Shown here piece after piece: positions 53,748 to 62,325 of a stretch of DNA of 64,000 nt (positions are counted from its first letter, which is position 1; the number at the start of each line of letters is the position of its first letter). The notes below the pieces were generated by a model. It was not told where the DNA came from. It made no database searches and saw nothing but the letters and a program-made list of their open reading frames with translations. The position numbers were made by a program, and so were the translations under genes. Source of the DNA: Sphaerisporangium perillae (GTDB lineage Bacteria; Actinomycetota; Actinomycetes; Streptosporangiales; Streptosporangiaceae); NCBI RefSeq assembly GCF_023276435.1, contig NZ_JALLPO010000013.1:143964-207963 (forward strand), given 5' to 3'.

Positions 53748-54863
53748 ATGGAATTGACCGGGTTTGACCAGCACCTGACGATCACCACCAAACGGCTGCT
53801 CCTACGGCCCTTCGGCCCGCGAGACGCCGACCGGGTGCGCGCGATCATCGAGTCGGGGGCGCAGTTCCTCCCGCCCGGCGTGCCCGGCCACGCGTCCGGC
53901 GTGCCGCAGTGGCTGTCCTACGGCGTGCACGAGCTGTGGCGGTCCGGCCAGGGCATCCACCTCGCCATGGTCGCCGAGGGCGCCATCGTCGGGGCCATCA
54001 GCCTGTTCAAGACCGTCTGGGGCGCCGCGACCGCCGAGATCGGCTACGGCGTCCATCCCGCCCACCGCGGCCGCGGCTACGCCCCCGAAGCCGTCAGCGG
54101 CCTGACCGAGTGGATGCTCACCAAGGGCGGCCTGCGCCGTGTCGAGCTGCGCGCCAACCTGGACAACACCGCCTCCCTGCGCGTCGCGGAGAAGGCGGGC
54201 TTCACCCGCGAGGGTGTGCTGCGCGGCGCGGGTTTCGAGGAGGACGGGCCGCACGACCTGGTCGTCTTCGGGTTGCTCTCCCGCGACCTCGCCATGGGGC
54301 CGCCCACGATGAACGGCCGCGGCTTCGGCACCGGAGTGCGCCTGGAGAGCGAGCGGCTCATCCTCCGCCCCTTCACCGGCACCGACACCAAGGACGTCTA
54401 CGAGGCGGTGAACCGCGACCCGGAGATCCTCCGCTGGATGCCCTGGGCCGAGGGGTACGACATGCAGCGGGCGTACGAGTGGTGCACCAAGTTCGCCCAC
54501 GCCGACTCGGTGAACGGCGTGCAGTTCGCCATCGAGCCCAAGGCCGGAGGCCGCCTGGCCGGATCAGCCGGAGTCCAGCGGGCCGACTGGGAGCGCGGCG
54601 ACGTCGAGGTCGGCTACTGGATCTCGCCGTGGGCCCGGCGCAGGGGTTTCGCCTCAGAGGCGACGCGCGCCGTCAGCACGTTCCTCATGATGCGGGGCTT
54701 CCACCGCATCACGCTGCTGGCCGCCGTGGGCAACGTCGCCAGCCAGGCCGTGGCGAGGAAGGCGGGCTTCACCGAGGAGGGCATCCTGCGGCGGGCACTG
54801 CCGATCTCCGGCGGCATCTCGGACGCCGTGCTGTTCAGCCTGCTCAAGGGCGAGACCGTCTGA
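53748..54863 (+). CDS. Double GNAT acetyltransferase
   Basis: A 371-residue protein with two complete RimJ/RimL-like acetyltransferase domains. The first (residues ~10-180) has the acetyl-CoA loop HPAHRGRGYAPEAV, the second (~198-371) has ISPWARRRGFASEAT. Each has its own N-A-S-x-R-V-A-x-K-A-G-F-type helix. Tandem GNATs of this kind may acetylate aminoglycoside-like or peptide amines, but the substrate is unknown. AAGGGGG lies just before the ATG. Single gene. Confidence 0.87.
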   Translation: MELTGFDQHLTITTKRLLLRPFGPRDADRVRAIIESGAQFLPPGVPGHASGVPQWLSYGVHELWRSGQGIHLAMVAEGAIVGAISLFKTVWGAATAEIGYGVHPAHRGRGYAPEAVSGLTEWMLTKGGLRRVELRANLDNTASLRVAEKAGFTREGVLRGAGFEEDGPHDLVVFGLLSRDLAMGPPTMNGRGFGTGVRLESERLILRPFTGTDTKDVYEAVNRDPEILRWMPWAEGYDMQRAYEWCTKFAHADSVNGVQFAIEPKAGGRLAGSAGVQRADWERGDVEVGYWISPWARRRGFASEATRAVSTFLMMRGFHRITLLAAVGNVASQAVARKAGFTEEGILRRALPISGGISDAVLFSLLKGETV

Positions 54864-55074
54864 TGCCCGCGCTCACGCGAGGCGGCCGGAGGTAGCACCG
54901 CGGCGGCGTCCCGGGGTACGTAAGGCCCACGGGCGGGATGACCATGAACGAGGACCGTGAACGGACGGTCTGCATTCGACCAAATGGTGCGCAAAGGCAT
55001 GTCCAAGGATTGACAGATTCGGATATCCTCGCGACCCGACCACATATCCGCAGGTCAAAGTATCGGAGATCCAT

Positions 55075-56118
55075 ATGAAGCCGCCGCTCTTGCTCATAGG
55101 GCACGGCGCCCACGATGACACGGGCGCGGCAGAGTTCGGCCGTTTCGTCCACCGGCTTCGGTGCCGTCTCGACCAGGTGGCGGCGGATGTGTCGGGCGGA
55201 TTCATCGCCAAGGGACGTCCGGCGCTCAGCGACTCCGTCGCCTCGCTCGTCGCCCGTGGGCATCACCGCCTGGTGGCCGTGCCGCTCGCGCTCGGCGACA
55301 GTCACGACGTCCCCGCGGTGATCGCGCGGGCACAGGTCGTCCACCCCACCCTCACCTGCGACCTCGGACGGACGCTCGGCGCCGCGCCCCAGGTGCTGGC
55401 GCTCATGGCCGAGCGGCTGGCCGACGCGCTCGCCGAGATGCCGCGCCTCGCGGCGGTCTCCATGACCGACGAGCACGGCGACCCGCCATGGGAGCCGATC
55501 ACGCCCGCGGAGACCGCCGTGGTGCTCGTGGGCCACGGTTCGGCCGACACGGCCGCCAACGCCGAGGTCCACCGCGTGTCCCGGCTGTTCTGGGAGACGC
55601 ACGCGCCCGAGCTGCTGACCGTCGAGACCGCCTACGTCTCCGACGCGCCGCCGAGCGTCGCCCAGGGCATCGAGCGCTGCCGGCGCCTGGGCGCCAAGCG
55701 GGTCGTCGTGCTTCCCTACCTGCTGTTCGCCGGGGGCGTGCTCGAGCGCATCTGGGCCGAGGCCCTGGCCTACGCCGCCGGGCACATCGACCTCGACGTG
55801 CGCTGCGCCGAGGTGATCGGCGACTGCGAAGGGCTCGCCGACCTGATCATCGACCGGTACGAGGACATCCTCAGGGCCGCCGAGCTGTGGCCCGCCCACG
55901 ACGACGATCGCGTCCTCGGCGCGGCGGAGCCGCCCGTCCTGGACGAGTCCGGCGAGGAGCTCCTCGAAGCCACGGAAGAGCCGCTGTCGCTGGAGGAGCT
56001 TGAGTCCCTGCAGGCCGCGGAGGCGATCGAGGGAGCCGGGGACAGGGTGCTGCGGAGCGGCCCCGCCGTGCGGAGGCTGCCCCGCGAGGAGCCCACCATG
56101 GTGGAAGGGCTGGTCTGA
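55075..56118 (+). CDS. Sirohydrochlorin chelatase, CbiX-like
   Basis: A 347-residue chelatase with two homologous halves. The first begins LLLIGHGAHDDTG and the second VVLVGHGSADTAANAEVHRV, each with the metal-binding His of HG. These enzymes insert cobalt (B12) or iron (siroheme) into sirohydrochlorin. About 75 acidic C-terminal residues (EELLEATEEPLSLEELESLQ) are additional. GGAG lies 6 nt before the ATG. It is followed after 2 bp by cobT, supporting a role in cobalamin, while the CysG-type gene nearby makes its substrate. Confidence 0.88.
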   Translation: MKPPLLLIGHGAHDDTGAAEFGRFVHRLRCRLDQVAADVSGGFIAKGRPALSDSVASLVARGHHRLVAVPLALGDSHDVPAVIARAQVVHPTLTCDLGRTLGAAPQVLALMAERLADALAEMPRLAAVSMTDEHGDPPWEPITPAETAVVLVGHGSADTAANAEVHRVSRLFWETHAPELLTVETAYVSDAPPSVAQGIERCRRLGAKRVVVLPYLLFAGGVLERIWAEALAYAAGHIDLDVRCAEVIGDCEGLADLIIDRYEDILRAAELWPAHDDDRVLGAAEPPVLDESGEELLEATEEPLSLEELESLQAAEAIEGAGDRVLRSGPAVRRLPREEPTMVEGLV

Positions 56119-56120
56119 CC

Positions 56121-57251
56121 ATGGGCGGCGCATCTCTGGAGCAGACCCTGGCGGCGATCCGGCCCGCCGACCGGGTGGCGATGGAAGAGGCGCGGGCACA
56201 CCAGGACCGTTTGACCAAGCCCCGCGGCGCGCTCGGCGTGCTGGAGGAGGTCGCGGTACGGCTCGCCGGCGTCGCCGGTGCCTGCCCGCCGCCGGCCCCC
56301 GCGCCCGCCGCCCTGGCGATCTTCGCCGCCGACCACGGCGTGCACGCCCAGGGGGTCACTCCGTGGCCGCAAGAGGTCACCACCCAGATGGTGGCGAACT
56401 TCCTCGCCGGCGGCGCCGTGGCGAACGCCTTCGCCGCGCAGGCCGGCACGTCGGTGACCGTCGTCGACATCGGTGTCGCCGCCGACCTTGCCGAGGCGCC
56501 CGGCCTGGTCTCCCGCAAGATCGCGTACGGCACGGCCGACCTGTCGCGTGGCCCGGCGATGACCCGCGCCCAGGCGGTGGCCGCACTCGAAGCGGGCATC
56601 TCCATCGCGCGGGAGCTGATCGACGCCGGGGCGGCCTGCCTGATCACCGGGGACATGGGCATCGCCAACACGACCGCGTCCGCCGCCCTCATCTGCGCCT
56701 TCACCGGCGAGGACGCCGCGCTCACCACAGGCAGGGGCACGGGCGTCGACACCGCCACCCTCGACCACAAGATCGCGATAGTCCGCCGCGGCCTGGACGT
56801 CAACGGCATCTCCGCCGCCGGCGTCGTCCAGGGGGACGGCGCCGCGTCCGGTGCCGTGGAGGACGCGATCAGGAAGCTGGCGGCGGTCGGCGGCCTCGAG
56901 CACGCGGCCCTGGCCGGGTTCGTCCTCGGCGCCGCAGCGGCACGCGTCCCGGTCATCCTGGACGGGGTCATCGCGGGCTCGGCCGCTCTCGTCGCCGCCG
57001 CTCTGGCTCCGGGCGTCGTCGACTACTGCGTCGCCGGCCACCGCTCCGCCGAGCCGGGGCACGCCATCGCGCTCGGCCATCTCGGCCTGCGCGCGCTGGT
57101 CGACCTGGAACTGCGCCTCGGCGAGGGCACGGGCGCCCTGCTGGCGTACCCGCTGGTGAGCGCGGCCGTGCGCGTCATGCACGAGGTGGCCACCTTCGAC
57201 TCGGCCGGCGTCACCGACAAGGACGCCACCACCTCCGGCACGGAGATCTAG
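56121..57251 (+). CDS. cobT: Nicotinate-nucleotide--dimethylbenzimidazole phosphoribosyltransferase
   Basis: A 376-residue CobT. It transfers phosphoribose from nicotinate mononucleotide to 5,6-dimethylbenzimidazole, giving alpha-ribazole phosphate for the lower ligand of cobalamin. Visible are RLTKPRGALGVLEEVAVRLA, AADHGVHAQGVTPWPQEVT, the GDMGIANTTASAAL loop and, near the C-terminus, the conserved glutamate region LGEGTGALLAYPLV. It starts 2 bp after the chelatase gene and is co-transcribed with it. Confidence 0.93.
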   Translation: MGGASLEQTLAAIRPADRVAMEEARAHQDRLTKPRGALGVLEEVAVRLAGVAGACPPPAPAPAALAIFAADHGVHAQGVTPWPQEVTTQMVANFLAGGAVANAFAAQAGTSVTVVDIGVAADLAEAPGLVSRKIAYGTADLSRGPAMTRAQAVAALEAGISIARELIDAGAACLITGDMGIANTTASAALICAFTGEDAALTTGRGTGVDTATLDHKIAIVRRGLDVNGISAAGVVQGDGAASGAVEDAIRKLAAVGGLEHAALAGFVLGAAAARVPVILDGVIAGSAALVAAALAPGVVDYCVAGHRSAEPGHAIALGHLGLRALVDLELRLGEGTGALLAYPLVSAAVRVMHEVATFDSAGVTDKDATTSGTEI

Positions 57252-57370
57252 CGCGACGCCCGCCGCCGCCTCGCCACCTGCCCCCGGCGGGGGCTGTTCT
57301 CCCGTCGCCGTCATGGTCTTCATCCGGCGCGCCGGTGCGGTGTGAGGTGGTACGGCCGTTCAGCAGGCGG

Positions 57371-57380
57371 TTTGCGCAAA
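57371..57380. promoter_or_regulatory. TTTGCGCAAA palindrome before the ureohydrolase
   Basis: A perfect 10-bp palindrome 40 bp before the ureohydrolase start, in the only AT-richer part of the 168-bp gap. It is a candidate operator; the factor is unknown. Confidence 0.3.
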
Positions 57381-57419
57381 TGCGGTTAAATGGTGACATT
57401 CTGCTGTAAAGCATGATTG

Positions 57420-58469
57420 GTGAGCACGATGCGCTACGGCCCGATGTTCGGACCCGACATCACCTTCCTCGGCGTGGAACGCTGTGACCTGAGCGATCCA
57501 TCCAGCTTCGCGGGAGCGGACGTCGTGATCGTCGGGGCTCCGTTCGACGGCGGCACGAGCAACCGTCCCGGCGCGCGCTTCGGACCGATGGCCCTGCGGC
57601 AGGCCTGCTACCTGCCCCACGACGGATCCCGCCCCAGCCTCGCGCTTCGCGTCGACCCCCTCCAGGATCTGAAGGTCCTGGACGCCGGTGACGTCGAGTG
57701 CTACTCGGGCGACATCGAGACCTCGATCGGCAACATCGAGGAGGCCGTTCACACGATCTCGGCATCCGGGGCGATCCCGCTGATCCTCGGGGGCGACCAC
57801 ACCATCGCCCTGCCCGACGCGCGCGGGGTCGCCCGCCACCACGGCTTCGGCCGGGTGTCCATGATCCACTTCGACGCCCACGCCGACACCGGGAACATCG
57901 AGTTCGGGCACCTGTACGGGCACGGCCAGCCGATGCGGCGGCTTATCGAGTCCCAGGCGATCCGGGGGGACAGGTTCCTGCAGATCGGGCTGCGGGGGTA
58001 CTGGCCGGGGCCCGAGACGTTGAGCTGGATGGCGCGGCAGGACATGCGCTCGTACGAGATGACCGAGATCGTGGAACGCGGGCTCACCGAGTGCCTGACC
58101 GAGGCGTTCGCCATCGCCACCGATGAGTGCGACGGCGTGTTCCTCTCGGTGGACATCGACGTGTGCGACCCCGGCCACGCACCCGGCACCGGAACCCCCG
58201 AGCCCGGCGGCCTGTCCGCGCGGCAGCTCCTCGACGCGGTCCGGCGCATCTGCTACGAGCTGCCGGTGGTGGGCGTGGAGGTGGTCGAGGTGTCCCCGCC
58301 GTACGACCACGCGGAGATCACCGCCTACCTCGGGAACCGGGTCGTCCTGGAGGCCCTGTCGGCCATCGCGCGCAGGCGCGAGACGGCCTCGGGGGGCGAG
58401 CCGTGGGATCCGCGCAGGCCGCTCCTGGAAGGCAGGCAAGCCGTGCCCCCGACCGCACAGGGCCTGTAG
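57420..58469 (+). CDS. Agmatinase-family ureohydrolase
   Basis: A 349-residue binuclear manganese hydrolase. The metal ligands are in GGDHTIALP, HFDAHADTGN and SVDIDVCDPGHAPG, and the GTGTPEPGG motif follows. Agmatinase makes putrescine and urea from agmatine, but relatives hydrolyse guanidinobutyrate, guanidine or formimidoylglutamate, so the substrate is not fixed. GTG at 57420 is chosen; TTG 57417 or ATG 57429 are alternatives, and no clear RBS is seen. It lies between cobT and the siroheme gene with its own upstream gap. Confidence 0.88.
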   Translation: MSTMRYGPMFGPDITFLGVERCDLSDPSSFAGADVVIVGAPFDGGTSNRPGARFGPMALRQACYLPHDGSRPSLALRVDPLQDLKVLDAGDVECYSGDIETSIGNIEEAVHTISASGAIPLILGGDHTIALPDARGVARHHGFGRVSMIHFDAHADTGNIEFGHLYGHGQPMRRLIESQAIRGDRFLQIGLRGYWPGPETLSWMARQDMRSYEMTEIVERGLTECLTEAFAIATDECDGVFLSVDIDVCDPGHAPGTGTPEPGGLSARQLLDAVRRICYELPVVGVEVVEVSPPYDHAEITAYLGNRVVLEALSAIARRRETASGGEPWDPRRPLLEGRQAVPPTAQGL

Positions 58470-58525
58470 GTTTACTCCACGGACAACGGGTTTTCACCTC
58501 TTCCCGGGAAAGGGAACACCGTCCA

Positions 58526-59761
58526 ATGTCGTCGCCCTACCTGCTCGGTCTGCGTCTCAACGGGAGGCGCGTGCTCGTCGTCGGCGGCGGGCGCGTGGCG
58601 CAGCGCAGGGTGCCCACTCTGCTCCAGGCGGGTGCCTCGGTCACCCTGGTGTCCCCGAGCGTGACTCCGGCGCTCGATGACCTCATCGCCGACGGCCTCA
58701 TCGCCTGGGAGCGCCGGTCCTATCAGGTCGGCGACTGCGACGGAGCCTGGCTCGTGCAGGCGTGCACCGACAACCGGTCCGTCAACGCCGCCGTCGCCGC
58801 CGAGGCGGAAGCCAAGCACATCTGGTGCGTGCGCGCCGACGACCGTGACGCCTCCGCCGCCTGGACCCCCGCGAGCGGGCGCGTCGACGAGATCAGCGTG
58901 GCCGTCACCGCGGGCGGCGACCCCCGGCGCGCGGCCGGGATCAGGGACGCCGTGGTCGACGCCCTGCGCGACGGCACCGTCGACGCGCGGCGCAACCGCA
59001 CCAAGCCCGTCGGCGTCGCGCTCGTCGGCGGCGGCCCGGGAGACCCCGGGCTGATCACCGTGCGCGGGCGCCAGCTGCTGGCCCAGGCAGACGTGGTCAT
59101 CGCCGACCGTCTCGCGCCCCGGGCCCTGCTGGACGAGCTCGCGCCGGACGTGGAGCTGATCGACGCGGCCAAGATCCCCTACGGGCGGTACCTGGCCCAG
59201 GAGAAGATCAACGAGCTGCTGGTCGAGCACGCGAGACAGGGCCGGTTCGTCGTGCGGCTGAAGGGCGGCGACCCGTTCGTCTTCGGGCGAGGCGGTGAGG
59301 AGGCCCTGGCCTGTGCGCGGGCGGGCATCCCCGTCATCGTGGTGCCCGGCGTCACGAGCGCGGTGGCAGCTCCCGCCGCCGCCGGTGTGCCCGTGACCCA
59401 CCGTGGAGTGAGCCAGGAGTTTCACGTCATCTCCGTCCATGTGGCGCCGGACGATCCGAAATCAACTGTTGACTGGGCGGGACTGGCGAGATCAACCGGA
59501 ACCCTGGTACTTCTGATGGCTGTTGAACGAATAGCCACGATCGCAGACACACTTATACGAGATGGACGTTCGCCGGAAACCCCCGTGATGGTGGTACAGG
59601 ACGGTACTCTTCCGACCCAGCGAGCTCTTTATGCCAGCCTCTCCACGGTGGCGGAGCGAGTGATCGCCGCTGGGACGCGGCCGCCGGCGATCGTGGTCGT
59701 CGGTGACGTCGTCAGGGTCGGCCAGGAGATCGAGATGGTTCGAGCGGAGCGGGTCCCGTGA
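58526..59761 (+). CDS. cysG: Siroheme synthase: uroporphyrinogen-III methyltransferase with precorrin-2 dehydrogenase domain
   Basis: A 411-residue CysG-type fusion. Residues ~1-150 form the NAD-dependent precorrin-2 dehydrogenase/ferrochelatase (VLVVGGGRVAQRRVPTLLQA). Residues ~155-411 are the SAM-dependent uroporphyrinogen-III C-methyltransferase (VALVGGGPGDPGLITVRGRQ, VVRLKGGDPFVFGRGGEEAL, VPGVTSAVAAPAAAGVPVTH). It makes sirohydrochlorin/siroheme and supplies the chelatase upstream. The start at 58526 gives a complete N-terminal domain. Its TGA overlaps the GTG of the dynamin-like gene by four bases. Confidence 0.93.
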   Translation: MSSPYLLGLRLNGRRVLVVGGGRVAQRRVPTLLQAGASVTLVSPSVTPALDDLIADGLIAWERRSYQVGDCDGAWLVQACTDNRSVNAAVAAEAEAKHIWCVRADDRDASAAWTPASGRVDEISVAVTAGGDPRRAAGIRDAVVDALRDGTVDARRNRTKPVGVALVGGGPGDPGLITVRGRQLLAQADVVIADRLAPRALLDELAPDVELIDAAKIPYGRYLAQEKINELLVEHARQGRFVVRLKGGDPFVFGRGGEEALACARAGIPVIVVPGVTSAVAAPAAAGVPVTHRGVSQEFHVISVHVAPDDPKSTVDWAGLARSTGTLVLLMAVERIATIADTLIRDGRSPETPVMVVQDGTLPTQRALYASLSTVAERVIAAGTRPPAIVVVGDVVRVGQEIEMVRAERVP

Positions 59762-62325
59762 AGTCGGCTGCGAAGAAGACCGAGTGCGCCGATGGGCACA
59801 CCGAGCAGTCAGGTGACGCGGTGATCGAGGGGAAGGATTCCCCCGAGACCCCGGAGGAGCAGACGATAACGTTCCAGGCGATCCGGGCAGGCGATGAGGA
59901 TCCGGATACCGCCACGTCCACCGACCGTACGCCGCGGACCGGCACACCGACGGACGACGACCCGACCGTGGGGGACGACACGACGGCGGACGACGGCGCT
60001 GGGCCGGAAGACGGTACGTCGCCCGGCCCCGAGGACGTCGAACCGGCAGGCCGCGAGACCGCTGACGCGAGCACCGGCGACGCTGAAGTCGGCGACGCCG
60101 CGGGCGATACCGCAGGGGACGGCACCGAGCCGGTTGACGTCGAGACCGGTGAAGACCAGGCCGAAGGCGCGCCATCGGATCACGGCCGGACCGGCGCTTC
60201 CCCGGCCGACACGCCGGCAGCCCGCGAAGAGGACGGCGGCGTGGACGACGTCGCTACCGATCAGGACGGCGGCGTGGACGACGTCGTTTCCGATCAGGAC
60301 CGCGGCGCGAATGACCCCGTCTCGGATCAGCACGATGGTGACGCCGATGACGCCGTCTCCAGCCACGATGACACTCCCGAGGACGCCGTCTCCGGCGACG
60401 ACGACGCGTCCGAGGACGCCGTCTCCAATCACGACGGCGCGCCTCGAGACACCGCTTCCGGTGCGGGCGAGCATGAGGATGAGGACCCCGTTCCCCACGA
60501 AGCCGAGGGCAGCCTCTTCCAGCCGGCGCGTTCGCAACCGCCTTCCCAGCCCGAGCGGCCCTCCCAGCCCCAACTGCCCTCCCACCCCCAGTGGCCTTCC
60601 GAGTCGCAGTCGCAGCCGTTCCAGCGTGTGCGCGAGGTGCCGCTGCCCAAGCCGGTCTCGCGGGTGCTGACGGCGGCGCTCTCCGGGTTACGCGACAGCG
60701 TCACCGGGGTCCGGCTCGGCCTGGAGGTCCCCGGGGTCGAGGAGGCGCGCAAGGCGCAGGCCGAGATCTTGGCCCAGATCGGGGACTACGTCATCCCTCG
60801 CGTGCACATGAGCACCGCGCCGGCGCTCATCGCCGTCGTGGGCTCCACCGGGGCCGGCAAATCCACCCTGGTGAACACTCTGGCCGCCGCGAAGGTCAGC
60901 GCGACGGGGGTACGCCGCCCCACCACCGGCACGCCGGTCCTGGTCTGCCACTCCGACGACCATGAGTGGTTCGCGAAGGGTGACGTGCTCGGCGGCCTGA
61001 TACGCGTCGACCGGCCCGTACGGGACAAGTCCCTCGACAGCCTCGTCCTCGCCACCAGCGAGCGGCTGCCCCAAGGGCTGGCGCTGCTGGACACCCCCGA
61101 CATCGACTCGGTGGAGGAGACCCACCACGAGGTGGCCCAGCGGATGCTCGACGCCGCCGACCTGTGGGTCTTCGTCACGACGGCGACCCGTTACGCCGAC
61201 GCGCCCGTGTGGAACCTGTTACGCCTGGCCAAGGAACGCGGAGCCCGCCTGGCGATCGTGCTGTCGCGCGTGCCGTCCAAGTCCCGCGATGTGATCGACA
61301 AGCACTTCTCCCGGATGCTCCAGGAATACGGCCTCGGCGACATCGAGCGCTTCGTCGTCAACGAGGCGACGGTCACCGGCGGGCGCCTGCCCGAGGAGGA
61401 GGTCGCCGAGCTGCGCATGTGGCTGACCGAGCTGTCGGTCGACGACCAGCGCCGCTCGCAGGCCGTCCAGGCCACGCTCGACGGCGTCCTGAACAGCTTC
61501 CGCAACCGCATCCCCGCGCTGGCCCGGCACATGGAGGCCCAGGTCGCCTTCCGGGCGGAGCTGCGGACCGACGTGGACGCCGCTTACATGGGGGCGCTCG
61601 CCGAGATCGATGACTCGTTCGGCAACGGCTCGTTGCTGCGCGGGGAGGTTCTCGCCCGCTGGCAGGACTTCGCGGGCTCCGGCGACCTGATGAAGACCCT
61701 GCACCTGCGCCGCCCGGGCCGTCTGGCCACGAAGAACGGCCAGCAGACCCCCGCGCGCTTGCACGCTTTCAGGGCCGCGCTCCGCGCCGGGCTCGAATCG
61801 ATGATCGTCTCCGCGGGGCAGCGGGCCGCCGAGGAGGTCGTCGCCAGGTGGCGGCAGCGTGACGGCGCCGGTGACCGACTCGCGGCGACGCCGGGGCTCG
61901 GCCGTCCCTCCGACGAGTTCGCGCGCCGGGTCGGCCGCACCATCGGGGCCTGGCAGGAGCACGTCGTCGGGCTGATCCGCTCCGGTGGGGTCACCAAGCG
62001 TTCGGTCGCCAAGGTGCTGTCCTTCGACGAGGAGGCGCTGTCGCTGGTCTTCACGATGGGGCTGCTCGGCTACGGGAACTCCGACGTCGCGGCCTCCTCG
62101 GGGACCGGCACGTTGCCCGAGCGGCTGCTGCGCGGGGTGCTCGGCGCGGAGGCGTTGCGTAGCATCGGGACCAAGGCCCGCAGTGACCTGCGGGCGCGCA
62201 TCAGCGTGCTTTTCGACGAGGAGACGTTCAGATACGTGCAGGTGCTCGACGAGGCGGGAATCCCCGACGAGGCCGCGGCCAAGCGGCTCTACCAGGCAAC
62301 GTACAACCTTGAGGTCGCCCGATGA
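59758..62325 (+). CDS. Dynamin-family GTPase with long acidic N-terminal region
   Basis: An 855-residue protein. The first ~290 residues are low-complexity, Asp/Glu-rich and contain DDAVS-x-x-D-D repeats, then a Pro/Gln/Ser stretch. The GTPase follows: P-loop AVVGSTGAGKSTLVNTLA (about 361-369), switch VRRPTTGTPVLV, G3 LALLDTPDIDS and a G4-like segment LAIVLSRVPSK. The rest is helical, as in bacterial dynamin-like membrane-remodelling proteins. It is coupled to cysG upstream and to a second GTPase downstream (ATGA). A role in cell division or sporulation septation is inferred from the pair only. Confidence 0.82.
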   Translation: MKSAAKKTECADGHTEQSGDAVIEGKDSPETPEEQTITFQAIRAGDEDPDTATSTDRTPRTGTPTDDDPTVGDDTTADDGAGPEDGTSPGPEDVEPAGRETADASTGDAEVGDAAGDTAGDGTEPVDVETGEDQAEGAPSDHGRTGASPADTPAAREEDGGVDDVATDQDGGVDDVVSDQDRGANDPVSDQHDGDADDAVSSHDDTPEDAVSGDDDASEDAVSNHDGAPRDTASGAGEHEDEDPVPHEAEGSLFQPARSQPPSQPERPSQPQLPSHPQWPSESQSQPFQRVREVPLPKPVSRVLTAALSGLRDSVTGVRLGLEVPGVEEARKAQAEILAQIGDYVIPRVHMSTAPALIAVVGSTGAGKSTLVNTLAAAKVSATGVRRPTTGTPVLVCHSDDHEWFAKGDVLGGLIRVDRPVRDKSLDSLVLATSERLPQGLALLDTPDIDSVEETHHEVAQRMLDAADLWVFVTTATRYADAPVWNLLRLAKERGARLAIVLSRVPSKSRDVIDKHFSRMLQEYGLGDIERFVVNEATVTGGRLPEEEVAELRMWLTELSVDDQRRSQAVQATLDGVLNSFRNRIPALARHMEAQVAFRAELRTDVDAAYMGALAEIDDSFGNGSLLRGEVLARWQDFAGSGDLMKTLHLRRPGRLATKNGQQTPARLHAFRAALRAGLESMIVSAGQRAAEEVVARWRQRDGAGDRLAATPGLGRPSDEFARRVGRTIGAWQEHVVGLIRSGGVTKRSVAKVLSFDEEALSLVFTMGLLGYGNSDVAASSGTGTLPERLLRGVLGAEALRSIGTKARSDLRARISVLFDEETFRYVQVLDEAGIPDEAAAKRLYQATYNLEVAR
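60232..60450. repeat. Degenerate acidic repeat in the dynamin-like gene
   Basis: GGCGGCGTGGACGACGTC and GACGCCGTCTCC units repeat at 36-48 bp spacing and encode GGVDDV and (D/E)DAVS blocks, about seven copies. Confidence 0.75.

Noticed and set aside
54864..55074. Cobalamin riboswitch before the chelatase-cobT unit
   Set aside because: No B12-box-like GCCACTG element or typical paired arms could be found in the 211-bp gap; only a TTGACA box at 55010 is seen.
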